The notes under the pieces are model-generated. The model worked only from the letters and a program-made list of their open reading frames with translations. It had not been told where the DNA came from and did no database searches. Shown piece after piece: positions 1-6,117 of a stretch of 8,464 bases of DNA. Numbering within the stretch: position 1 is the first letter of the stretch; each line of letters opens with the position of its first letter. This DNA comes from CAYGTS01 sp964352905 (lineage in GTDB: Bacteria > Pseudomonadota > Gammaproteobacteria > JAHCLG01). The position numbers were made by a program, and so were the translations under genes. The stretch lies in the NCBI GenBank assembly GCA_964352905.1, contig CAYGTS010000116.1, forward strand, positions 1 through 8,464. Reading direction: 5' to 3'.

Positions 1-50
1 AAATCTGAACGTTCTCGGTAAATTCACCTTCAAATTTACTGAATAGTTAC
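1..50 (+). repeat. Dispersed MITE-like element, copy A (right-hand end only)
   Basis: Positions 1-15 (AAATCTGAACGTTCT) are identical to 5403-5417 inside the element at the rpe-trpG/pabA junction. Positions 17-46 are the reverse complement of 8384-8413 with one mismatch in 30 (position 38 A versus G). Together these suggest the right end of an element whose 30-bp outer arm is a terminal inverted repeat; the rest lies outside the window. The arm ends 39 bases before the GTG start of the dsbA-like gene, so the element forms part of that gene's upstream region. The full element length cannot be seen here. Confidence 0.6.
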
Positions 51-85
51 GAATTATCTATTTTATAGCATAAGAGGTCAAGGTC

Positions 86-1021
86 GTGAAAAAATTAGTT
101 ATTTTATCAATTCTAAGTGGATTCTTTATGAGTCTTACATTACATGTTAATGCGGCGGAACAAGTCGCTGCTGCGCAGCCAAATCCTCCTGCTCAAACGA
201 GCAGCACGCAAGCACCGGCAACCGATTCGAAGACAGCCAATCAAACGACAGGAAATCAAACCGCTGTTCAAGATAATCAAGATCAACCTGCAACTACCGA
301 TCAAACTGATGCGAACCAGTTTAATACAGAGCAAACCACAGCAATTGAAAAAATTGTGCATGATTATCTAGTGAAAAACCCACAAGTGTTAGTTGAAGCT
401 TCAGAAGCATTGCAGCAACAACAAGAAGCCGATATGCAAAAACAAGTGATGGGCCTTATACCTAAAGTTGCGCAAGATTTGTTTTTAAATGCTAATTCAC
501 CCGTTGTAGGTAACAAGCAAGGTAATGTTACCTTGGTTGAGTTTTTTGATTACCGCTGCCCACATTGTAAAGAAATGGCCGCTATCATTGAGGGTCTTAT
601 TAAGAAAAACCCTAATCTTAAAGTGGTGTTAAAAGAATGGCCAATTTTTGGCGGGCCTTCATTATTTGCAGCACAAGCCGCTTTGGCAGCACAAGAGCAA
701 GGCAAGTATTGGGCGTTCCATAATGAGTTAATGAATGCCCCACAAGGTTTGAAAAATGAAGATGTCTTGAAACTTGCTAAAAAGGCAGGTTTAGATGTAA
801 AAAAACTACAAAAAGCTATGCAGTCTGACAAAATTAAGCAGCAAATTGAAAGTACGTATAAAATTGCAAAGCAATTACAATTACAGGGTACGCCGGTTTT
901 TATTATCGCCAGAACACCTACAGCAGGTGCTGATATAACCGAAGAAAGTTTGCAAGCTGCTTTTATTCCTGGTGCGACCACTGCACAAACCTTGCAAGAA
1001 AAAATTGATAGTCTTAAATAA
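86..1021 (+). CDS. Secreted DsbA-family thiol:disulfide oxidoreductase, ScsC/Com1-like
   Basis: Predicted periplasmic protein of 311 residues with a thioredoxin-fold DsbA domain. The GTG start is supported by AAGAGG at 72-77, eight bases upstream. Residues 1-23 form a signal peptide (KK, hydrophobic core, VNA cleavage site). Residues 25-80 are a low-complexity Q/N/T/P/A-rich stretch, probably a disordered linker. Residues 82-125 (IEKIVHDYLVKNPQVLVEA, then a Gln-rich helix) resemble the N-terminal helical domain of ScsC-like proteins, which mediates oligomerisation in some members. The catalytic domain follows: VTLVEFFDYRCPHC with active-site CPHC at 158-161, and the cis-proline loop GTPVF with P270. 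CPHC is the E. coli DsbA dipeptide type, so oxidase or isomerase activity is plausible; which one cannot be told from sequence. It is longer than plain DsbA (about 210 residues) because of the linker and N-terminal domain. No dsbB or scsB partner is nearby, and a likely terminator separates it from gmhB. Family call firm, exact subfamily not. Confidence 0.9.
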   Translation: MKKLVILSILSGFFMSLTLHVNAAEQVAAAQPNPPAQTSSTQAPATDSKTANQTTGNQTAVQDNQDQPATTDQTDANQFNTEQTTAIEKIVHDYLVKNPQVLVEASEALQQQQEADMQKQVMGLIPKVAQDLFLNANSPVVGNKQGNVTLVEFFDYRCPHCKEMAAIIEGLIKKNPNLKVVLKEWPIFGGPSLFAAQAALAAQEQGKYWAFHNELMNAPQGLKNEDVLKLAKKAGLDVKKLQKAMQSDKIKQQIESTYKIAKQLQLQGTPVFIIARTPTAGADITEESLQAAFIPGATTAQTLQEKIDSLK

Positions 1022-1028
1022 ATAATAG

Positions 1029-1062
1029 GCTCACTCCTGCGATAAGTGGGGGTGGGCATTTT
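1029..1062 (+). terminator. Putative intrinsic terminator between dsbA-like gene and gmhB
   Basis: GCTCACTCC (1029-1037) can pair with GGGGTGGGC (1049-1057) as a 9-bp stem with two G-U pairs around an 11-base loop. A short T run (ATTTT, 1058-1062) follows. It starts 7 bases after the dsbA-like stop codon. The T run is short, so termination may be partial. The right arm also occupies the position where a ribosome binding site for gmhB would lie, so the hairpin could instead act on gmhB translation. Confidence 0.5.
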
Positions 1063-1066
1063 CCCA

Positions 1067-1618
1067 ATGAAGTTAATTATTTTAGACAGAGACGGTGTCA
1101 TAAATCATGACTCCGATGACTACATCAAAAATCGCTCAGAGTGGATCCCGATCGCCGGTAGCCTTAATGCCATTGCTAAGTTAACTAAAGCAAATTTCAC
1201 GGTCGTTATTTGTACCAACCAATCTGGTATTGGTAGAAATCTCTATACCGAAAAAGAATTGGCAGATATTCACGATAAACTGCATGAAAATGTTGCTCTT
1301 TATGGTGGAAAGATTGAAAAAATATTTTATTGCCCACACCACCCGAATGACAATTGTAATTGTCGTAAACCCAGAACGGGCATGTTACAACAAATTAAAG
1401 ATTATTTTAATTGCGATTTGCTCGCGGTTCCGTTTGTGGGGGATTCATTGCGTGATATTACTGCGGCCATTAAAATGCAGTGTCGCCCTATTCTGGTTAA
1501 AACAGGTAAGGGCCTGGCAACGTTGCAGAAAAATCCACACTTAAATTCGATAGAAGTTTTTGAAAACTTAAATCAATTTGTTGAATTTTTGTTAAATGAA
1601 AATGAGTACCCTAATTAA
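1067..1618 (+). CDS. gmhB: D-glycero-beta-D-manno-heptose 1,7-bisphosphate 7-phosphatase
   Basis: HAD-superfamily phosphatase of 183 residues. The family removes the C7 phosphate of heptose 1,7-bisphosphate in ADP-heptose synthesis for the LPS inner core (cytoplasmic). HAD motif I is LDRDGVIN at the N-terminus (nucleophile D7, acid D9). Motif II is CTNQSGIGR (T50). The GmhB zinc loop CPHHPNDNCNC supplies C89, H91, C97 and C99, followed by RKP (R100, K101). Motif IV is GDSLRD (D126, D130). The zinc loop is shorter than the E. coli one, a variant I recall from other proteobacteria. I chose ATG 1067 because it places motif I at the usual distance from the N-terminus. The in-frame GTG at 1046 would add seven residues (MGVGIFP) from inside the terminator-like hairpin. 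No strong AGGAGG site precedes the ATG, only a G-rich stretch at 1048-1056. The stop codon abuts the murB start, so the two are probably co-transcribed. No other heptose genes are in the window. Confidence 0.93.
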   Translation: MKLIILDRDGVINHDSDDYIKNRSEWIPIAGSLNAIAKLTKANFTVVICTNQSGIGRNLYTEKELADIHDKLHENVALYGGKIEKIFYCPHHPNDNCNCRKPRTGMLQQIKDYFNCDLLAVPFVGDSLRDITAAIKMQCRPILVKTGKGLATLQKNPHLNSIEVFENLNQFVEFLLNENEYPN

Positions 1619-2644
1619 ATGGAAGTTTTAACAATTCAAGAAAACCAGTCATTAAAAGCGTTTAATACGTTCAAACTTGATGTAAATGCACAGTATTTTT
1701 GTTGTTTAAAACATGAAGCACAATTACCCGAATTGCTATCACAAGCACCCTGGCAAGCGATGCCACTATTAATTCTTGGTGGCGGTAGCAATATAGTTTT
1801 TAGCCAAGATGTTAAAGGGCTTGTTATTAAAAATGAAATTACAGGGATTAGTCTTTTTGATGAAAATGACGATACAGTTTGGTTAAAAGTGGGCGCTGGC
1901 GTTAACTGGCATCAGTTGGTTTTATATTGTATAGAACGTGGTTATGCAGGTATCGAAAATTTATCTTTAATACCAGGAACCGTAGGGGCTGCACCCATTC
2001 AAAATATTGGCGCTTATGGTGTTGAGTTAGAAAGTGTGTTTGATCATCTGCTCGCATTTAACAGAATAACATTGCAATTTGAAACCTATTATAAACAAAA
2101 TTGCCGCTTTGCTTATCGTGATAGTATTTTTAAACATGATTTAAAAAACACGCATATCATTACCCAAGTTATTTTACGCTTAAGCAAAAAACCACAATTC
2201 CATACTGGCTATGGCGAAGTTGAAAAAACATTGCAAAGCATGGGCGTTACAACGTTATCGATACAAGCCATTAGTGATGCGATTATTCATATTCGCCAGC
2301 ACAAATTACCTGATCCTACTGTTACACCGAATGCCGGCAGTTTTTTTAAAAACCCCATTGTTGATAATGAACTATATTTAAAGTTAAAAAAAGTTTATCC
2401 AAACATGCCAGTATATGAAGTGCCTTTCGCCATGAAAAAAATACCTGCAGCATGGTTAATTGAGCAGTGTGGTTTTAAGGGAAAACGTATTGGCAAAGTT
2501 GGGGTTCACAGTAATCAGGCTTTAGTGTTGGTTAATTATGATCAAGGCAGTTCTGCAGATTTAATCCAATTAGCACAAGCGATCCAAGCGGCAGTCATTG
2601 AAAAATTTGGCATTACTTTGCAAACAGAAGTGAATATTGTGTAA
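1619..2644 (+). CDS. murB: UDP-N-acetylenolpyruvoylglucosamine reductase (MurB, type I)
   Basis: Cytoplasmic FAD enzyme that uses NADPH to reduce UDP-GlcNAc-enolpyruvate to UDP-MurNAc in peptidoglycan synthesis. The 341-residue length matches the E. coli type I enzyme (342). The FAD-binding part has LGGGSNIV (residues 53-60) and the long PGTVGAAPIQNIGAYG motif (119-134). FAYRDS carries the conserved active-site Arg (R167). GSFFKNP (240-246) carries the catalytic Ser (S241), and TEVN near the C-terminus carries the catalytic Glu (E337). All key residues are present and the frame is intact. The ATG begins at the base after the gmhB stop codon, and no clear Shine-Dalgarno sequence precedes it, so translation probably depends on ribosomes finishing gmhB. 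It is not in a mur/fts cluster here. It is the last gene of the rightward block and is followed by repeats and a sequence gap. Confidence 0.96.
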   Translation: MEVLTIQENQSLKAFNTFKLDVNAQYFCCLKHEAQLPELLSQAPWQAMPLLILGGGSNIVFSQDVKGLVIKNEITGISLFDENDDTVWLKVGAGVNWHQLVLYCIERGYAGIENLSLIPGTVGAAPIQNIGAYGVELESVFDHLLAFNRITLQFETYYKQNCRFAYRDSIFKHDLKNTHIITQVILRLSKKPQFHTGYGEVEKTLQSMGVTTLSIQAISDAIIHIRQHKLPDPTVTPNAGSFFKNPIVDNELYLKLKKVYPNMPVYEVPFAMKKIPAAWLIEQCGFKGKRIGKVGVHSNQALVLVNYDQGSSADLIQLAQAIQAAVIEKFGITLQTEVNIV

Positions 2645-2652
2645 TATTTTCT

Positions 2653-2698
2653 TTATTGCGAACGCAGTGATCCAGGAAGGATTTTCGATTTTACAAAA
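2653..2698. repeat. 46-bp repeat, left copy at scaffold gap
   Basis: This 46-bp sequence beginning TTATTGCGAACGCAGTGATC is identical to 2799-2844 on the other side of the N run. It contains the small dyads TGCG-AA-CGCA and ATCC-AGGAA-GGAT. Its style (TTGCGAnCGnAnTGATCCAG) resembles the short dispersed repeats common in Rickettsiales and some intracellular gammaproteobacteria; that link is from memory, not a search. It starts 8 bases after the murB stop codon. Its translation on the minus strand gives a meaningless repeat peptide. Confidence 0.75.
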
Positions 2699-2798
2699 NN
2701 NNNNNNNNNNNNNNNNNNNNNNNNNNNNNNNNNNNNNNNNNNNNNNNNNNNNNNNNNNNNNNNNNNNNNNNNNNNNNNNNNNNNNNNNNNNNNNNNNN
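2699..2798. other. Scaffold gap (100 N)
   Basis: Exactly 100 N, the conventional size for a gap of unknown length. The true sequence may be longer, shorter or absent. Both flanks end in the same 46-bp repeat, so the assembly most likely broke because of that repeat. Confidence 0.97.
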
Positions 2799-2844
2799 TT
2801 ATTGCGAACGCAGTGATCCAGGAAGGATTTTCGATTTTACAAAA
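2799..2844. repeat. 46-bp repeat, right copy at scaffold gap
   Basis: Identical over all 46 bases and in the same orientation as 2653-2698. After it, 2845-2905 is ordinary AT-rich sequence up to the stop codon of the convergent EAL gene; I see no gene or clear terminator there. The two copies are either a genuine direct repeat around missing DNA or one copy represented twice at unmerged contig ends. Confidence 0.75.
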
Positions 2845-2905
2845 TTTCATCTTAGCCAATCAGTCAGCATTAAATTGAAGCAGCACTAGAATAGATAACT
2901 TTATA

Positions 2906-4567
2906 TCATTCATTCACAGTTTTACGATTTTTCTCTTGCAAGAAGTAGGTTAAATTAGCCGTTGTCATTGGTTTTGCGAGCAAAAAACCTTGCCCATACT
3001 GACAACCTTTTTCTTGCAAGGTGGTTAGTTGTTGTTCTGTTTCTATGCCTTCTGCAATCACATTGATACCAAAATTACTCGCTAGGGTAATGATCGAACT
3101 AATAATCGCCGTATCACGCATATTACCTGGAATACCATTAATGAAAGATTTATCAATTTTAATTAAGTCAGTAGGAAGATTTTCAAAATAGGTTAAGGTA
3201 GTAAAGCCATTCCCAAAGTCATCAATAGAAATTTGCACGCCTAACGCTTGCAACTGCATTAATATTTCATGTGCTAATACTAAATTATTCATTAACGCGA
3301 TATCAGTTAACTCAAGACCCAATTTGTTAGCAGGTAAGGCTTCTTTGTGTAGGGTAGTCGCAACTGTTTCAAAGAAATTACTCTGGCGTAACTGTAAAGC
3401 AGAGACGTTTATATACAATCTGCCAAAATGAAAATTTTCTTGTAGCCATCGTTTACATTGTTGACAAGCTTGTTGCAGTATCCAATTACCAATAGGAATA
3501 ATTAAGCCACTTTTTTCTGCAAATGGAATAAAATCAGCTGGTGATACGCTACCCAGCGTGGGATGATCCCAACGTAGTAAAGCTTCAATACCGATAATTT
3601 CATAAGTAGCTAAATCAAAGATAGGCTGGTAAAGAATATATAATTCATTATTCTCAAGCGCCTTGTGTAAATCAGCCAGCGCTGTATCAGTTTGCTCTAA
3701 GCGTTCAGACTGTTCAATGTTGTTAAATAATTGTACGGATGAGTTATCAAACTGTTTGCCATATTCCAGTGCCAAAGTTGCTTTTAATTTTAATTCATCA
3801 GCACTATTTCCATCCAGGGGGAATCCCGAAATCCCAATATAGGTTTTTATATTTTTATCATAATCACAAATATGATCTACAATACGATTAGCAACAGTCG
3901 TGCTATCAAATATTTTAGCAACATCGTGTAAAATTACTGCAATATGCTTTTTATCTAAGAAGGCAATCGTATCAACTTGCCTCAATACTAAACTAATATA
4001 GCCGCCAAACTCTTTTAACAAGGTATCATTTTTGATAGCATCAACTTCAATGACTAATAAGCCTAGTAAATAGTGGTGCTGCTTAGCTCTTTTTATGCTG
4101 TTATTTAAAATTTCATGAAACTGTTTAGCATTAGGGAAAAAACTTCGATAAATCTTTTTGATGGGCTTCTTATTTTCAACAGGTGTGTTTGATAATGCAT
4201 CAAATAAAACTAAATGCAGTGTTTCAGCACTAAGTGACTGCTTTAGCAAATAACTGCTTGCGCCATTACCAAGTGCCTGATTAAGCATTTTCTTTTCTGT
4301 TTTATTTAGTAATAATAAAACGGCAATAAAATCAAAATAAGCTTTAATATAACTGATCAGATCTAATATTGTTTCGTTAACAGTGTTTGCGTTGATCAAA
4401 ATGCAATCTGGCTTAAATGCTTTGAGTTTTTGTGCAATGTTATTATTAGTGTCACAAAACTCAATGGTATATTGTTGTGCCAAATAATTTTTGAAAATAT
4501 GTTCGAGCGTTTGATTTTCTTCTTCATCATAGCTAATAATGAGTGCTCGAGTTTTAGCCTGTTCCAT
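2906..4567 (-). CDS. REC-like / degenerate GGDEF / EAL cyclic-di-GMP phosphodiesterase
   Basis: Predicted cytoplasmic c-di-GMP signalling protein of 553 residues with no membrane segment or signal peptide. Residues 8-125 look like a response-regulator receiver, but the phospho-acceptor position in PDCILIN is N59 instead of Asp; the distal Lys (K109, in YLLKQ) is kept. Residues 148-282 have the shape of a GGDEF domain, but the signature is replaced by LDKKHIAVIL (204-213), so no cyclase activity is expected. Residues 305-545 are an EAL domain with EALLRW (E328), N387, E419, D449-D450, K470, E506 and Q526. These align in spacing with the catalytic residues of RocR. Loop 6 reads DDFGNGFTTL instead of the usual DDFGTGYSSL. 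Hydrolysis of c-di-GMP to pGpG is therefore likely, with the two N-terminal domains acting as sensory or protein-interaction modules. The ATG is preceded by TGAGGAAAATGCT, a good ribosome binding site. It lies 121 bases downstream of the amidotransferase gene and probably has its own promoter. Confidence 0.9.
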   Translation of the reverse strand: MEQAKTRALIISYDEEENQTLEHIFKNYLAQQYTIEFCDTNNNIAQKLKAFKPDCILINANTVNETILDLISYIKAYFDFIAVLLLLNKTEKKMLNQALGNGASSYLLKQSLSAETLHLVLFDALSNTPVENKKPIKKIYRSFFPNAKQFHEILNNSIKRAKQHHYLLGLLVIEVDAIKNDTLLKEFGGYISLVLRQVDTIAFLDKKHIAVILHDVAKIFDSTTVANRIVDHICDYDKNIKTYIGISGFPLDGNSADELKLKATLALEYGKQFDNSSVQLFNNIEQSERLEQTDTALADLHKALENNELYILYQPIFDLATYEIIGIEALLRWDHPTLGSVSPADFIPFAEKSGLIIPIGNWILQQACQQCKRWLQENFHFGRLYINVSALQLRQSNFFETVATTLHKEALPANKLGLELTDIALMNNLVLAHEILMQLQALGVQISIDDFGNGFTTLTYFENLPTDLIKIDKSFINGIPGNMRDTAIISSIITLASNFGINVIAEGIETEQQLTTLQEKGCQYGQGFLLAKPMTTANLTYFLQEKNRKTVNE

Positions 4568-4605
4568 AGCATTTTCCTCAAACTTAAATGATAGTTATAC
4601 TATTC

Positions 4606-4633
4606 AGTATAGCCCATTGCTTATTATTAACAA
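4606..4633 (-). promoter_or_regulatory. Putative sigma-70 promoter for the EAL gene, with a dyad at the -10
   Basis: On the minus strand TTGTTA (4633-4628) and TATACT (4611-4606) are separated by 16 bases. The -10 matches the consensus at 5 of 6 positions and the -35 at 4 of 6. The -10 is one arm of a perfect 6-bp dyad, TATACT-GAAT-AGTATA (4611-4596), which could be an operator, although such AT-rich dyads arise by chance. It lies about 40 bases before the EAL start codon. Confidence 0.4.
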
Positions 4634-4688
4634 TTAACGAATCGAAGTGGTCATTGTGAGTTTTTACCCATAATTTTTATTCAAAGCG

Positions 4689-5273
4689 TTATAAATAAAA
4701 CTTAATGAAATTTTCTAGGATTGTTTTGCCAGTCTCTGTTAATATTGATTCGGGATGAAATTGTACACCAAGAATGGGCCAGTCTTGGTGTTGTATGCCC
4801 ATGATTTCTTCTTGTTGGTCATCGCTAGTTTGTGTCCAGGCAATGACCTTAAGCTTAGAAGGTAGGGTCTTATGATCAATAACGAGTGAGTGATAGCGCG
4901 TTGCAATAAACGGGTTACTCATGGATGAAAATAAAGGGCTATGATCATGAAATATGTGGGAAGTTTTACCATGCATTAAATGCGTAGCATGAATAATCGT
5001 TGATCCAAACGCTTGCCCAATACACTGATGACCAAGGCAAATACCTAATAAAGGAATTTTACCAGCAAAATTTTTTATAACATCAAGTGAAATGCCAGCA
5101 TTTTCTGGTCGAGAAGGCCCGGGAGAAATAATAATCGCTGTGGGTTTTAGCTCTTCAATTTCCAGAACGCTAATTTCATTGTTACGGTACACATCAATAG
5201 CGCAATTGATCTCTCGAAAATAACGAACAATATTAAACGTAAAAGAGTCAAAATTATCAATCATTAATAGCAT
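4689..5273 (-). CDS. Glutamine amidotransferase, anthranilate/aminodeoxychorismate synthase component II
   Basis: Class I glutamine amidotransferase of 194 residues, the usual TrpG/PabA length. It releases ammonia from glutamine for a TrpE or PabB partner acting on chorismate. Visible motifs are MIDNFDSFTFN at the N-terminus, SPGPSRPENAGIS (50-62), the nucleophile loop GICLGHQ (C79), MHGKTS (100-105), YHSL, and HPES with H173 and E175 completing the triad. TrpG and PabA cannot be told apart by sequence, and neither trpE nor pabB is in the window. In many gammaproteobacteria rpe lies near trpE and trpG, so the position behind rpe fits a remnant of that arrangement. Start choice: ATG 5273 gives MLLMIDNFDSF, with GAGAAG four bases upstream; ATG 5264 (MIDNFDSF) is an alternative. 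An in-frame ATG at 5306 would add 11 residues (MGVPCYGVRSY) read from the repeat element, and is unlikely to be the native start. The gene begins inside the 18-bp duplication that flanks the element. Confidence 0.92.
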   Translation of the reverse strand: MLLMIDNFDSFTFNIVRYFREINCAIDVYRNNEISVLEIEELKPTAIIISPGPSRPENAGISLDVIKNFAGKIPLLGICLGHQCIGQAFGSTIIHATHLMHGKTSHIFHDHSPLFSSMSNPFIATRYHSLVIDHKTLPSKLKVIAWTQTSDDQQEEIMGIQHQDWPILGVQFHPESILTETGKTILENFIKFYL

Positions 5274-5283
5274 GTAACTTCTC
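5266..5283. repeat. 18-bp direct repeat, copy at the amidotransferase start
   Basis: On the minus strand this reads GAGAAGTTACATGCTATT. It contains the ATG start of the amidotransferase gene (5273-5271) and its GAGAAG ribosome binding site. It is identical to 5452-5469 in the end of rpe, and the two copies directly flank the element between them. It is best read as one half of a target-site duplication. Confidence 0.8.
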
Positions 5284-5451
5284 ACTCCGTAGCAGGGAAC
5301 GCCCATATTTGGGCTAAAAACGGCGAAAATCTTTTATCGAAATGCTCATTTATCACTTATAAACTGCGCTTTCTCAAAAATATTTTCACCATTTTTATCG
5401 CCAAATCTGAACGTTCTGGTAATTATAAATCTAAAAGGGGTGAGCAGATAC
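5284..5451 (+). mobile_element. Short non-coding MITE-like insertion between rpe and trpG/pabA, copy B
   Basis: 168 bp with no convincing gene, bounded by identical 18-bp direct repeats. Positions 5289-5314 match 8427-8452 at 22 of 26 bases, including the near-palindrome GCCCATATTTGGGC. Positions 5403-5417 match 1-15 exactly. It therefore shares both a left and a right block with the copies at the window ends, in the same orientation. Inside are imperfect inverted arms: GGCGAAAAT (5322-5330) against ATTTTTATCGCC (5391-5402), with a weaker inner pair near CGAAATGC and GCGCTTTC, so a long hairpin is possible in DNA or transcript. Unlike copies A and C it lacks the 30-bp outer arm; only GGTAA (5418-5422) is shared there. 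It supplies the last six codons and stop of rpe. No transposase is present, so any movement would need one encoded elsewhere. Confidence 0.65.
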
Positions 5452-6117
5452 AATAGCATGTAACTTCTCGCGCATTGCTGCAATAGTTTTTTTATAATCG
5501 CTGCTGTGAAAAATAGCAGAACCTGCAACAAACGTATCTGCACCTGCTTTAGCAATTTCAGCAATGTTATCAATTTTAACACCACCATCGATTTCAATAC
5601 GTATTGGTTTATTTGTATTCTTAATTTTTTCTTTTACAAGTTTAATTTTTTCAAGCGCTTCAGGAATAAATTGTTGTCCTGCAAAACCAGGATTAACAGA
5701 CATAACTAAAACCATATCAATTTGGTCTAAAATATGATCAAGATAACTTACGGGAGTTGCAGGATTAAGTGCAATAGCTGCTTTAACATTATGTTCACGA
5801 ATTAATTGCAATGAACGATCAAGATGACGCGTGGCTTCTGGGTGAATGCTAATGTAACTAGCGCCCGCCTTTGCAAATTGAACGATTAGATCATCAACTG
5901 GTTCAACCATTAAATGCACATCAATCGGTGCCGTAATGCCAAAGTCGCGTAATGCTTGGCAAACGACTGGCCCAACCGTAAGATTAGGGACATAATGATT
6001 ATCCATCACATCAAAATGAATTAAATCAGCACCAGCTTGTAAGATATTTTCTACTTCCTCACCCAATTTGGCGAAGTTAGCAGATAAAATTGATGGTGCA
6101 ATATAAAATGGTTTCAT
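5431..6117 (-). CDS. rpe: Ribulose-phosphate 3-epimerase
   Basis: TIM-barrel enzyme of 228 residues that interconverts D-ribulose 5-phosphate and D-xylulose 5-phosphate in the pentose phosphate pathway. The N-terminus IAPSILSANFAKLGEE is typical. Metal and catalytic residues are H34 and D36 (HFDVMDNHYVPN), H68 (DVHLMVEP) and D177 (IDGGV). MSVNPGFAGQQF (139-150) is the conserved phosphate and substrate loop, and VAGSAIF (197-203) the C-terminal phosphate-binding motif. The ATG overlaps the gshB stop by four bases (ATGA), so translation is likely coupled. The C-terminus is odd: residues 217-222 (EKLHAI) are encoded by the 18-bp duplication and the final VSAHPF by the inserted element. Restoring the pre-insertion sequence gives EKLHAIND and a TGA, for 224 residues. 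The altered tail is beyond the catalytic barrel, so the enzyme should remain functional. Confidence 0.95.
   Translation of the reverse strand: MKPFYIAPSILSANFAKLGEEVENILQAGADLIHFDVMDNHYVPNLTVGPVVCQALRDFGITAPIDVHLMVEPVDDLIVQFAKAGASYISIHPEATRHLDRSLQLIREHNVKAAIALNPATPVSYLDHILDQIDMVLVMSVNPGFAGQQFIPEALEKIKLVKEKIKNTNKPIRIEIDGGVKIDNIAEIAKAGADTFVAGSAIFHSSDYKKTIAAMREKLHAIVSAHPF
5452..5469. repeat. 18-bp direct repeat, copy inside the 3' end of rpe
   Basis: Identical to 5266-5283 and in the same orientation, starting exactly 186 bases away. Here it is read in the rpe frame as GAG AAG TTA CAT GCT ATT (EKLHAI). Confidence 0.8.

Noticed and set aside
36..70. Promoter for the dsbA-like gene
   Set aside because: TATTTT (59-64) and TATAGC (64-69) are possible -10 boxes, but no acceptable -35 stands at the correct spacing, so I do not call it.
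550..1101. 183-codon minus-strand frame opposite the dsbA-like gene
   Set aside because: It is antisense to a clear CPHC-containing DsbA domain, rich in Cys/Ile/Ser as expected for an antisense shadow, and has no recognisable domain.
2653..2859. Open frame across the scaffold gap on the minus strand
   Set aside because: Half of it is N and the rest is the 46-bp repeat translated twice; there is no family resemblance and the frame exists only because the gap length is arbitrary.
4568..4688. Intrinsic terminator after the amidotransferase gene
   Set aside because: The region after the stop at 4689 is AT-rich, but I find no GC-rich stem followed by a T run on the minus strand.
5274..5306. Upstream ATG extending the amidotransferase by 11 residues
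   Set aside because: The added residues come from the repeat element, the family starts at MLLMIDNFDSF, and a ribosome site precedes ATG 5273. It remains possible as a secondary start.
5346..5597. 83-codon minus-strand frame overlapping the end of rpe
   Set aside because: It lies mostly out of frame within rpe, continues into the repeat element, and is Leu/Lys-rich low-quality sequence without a motif.
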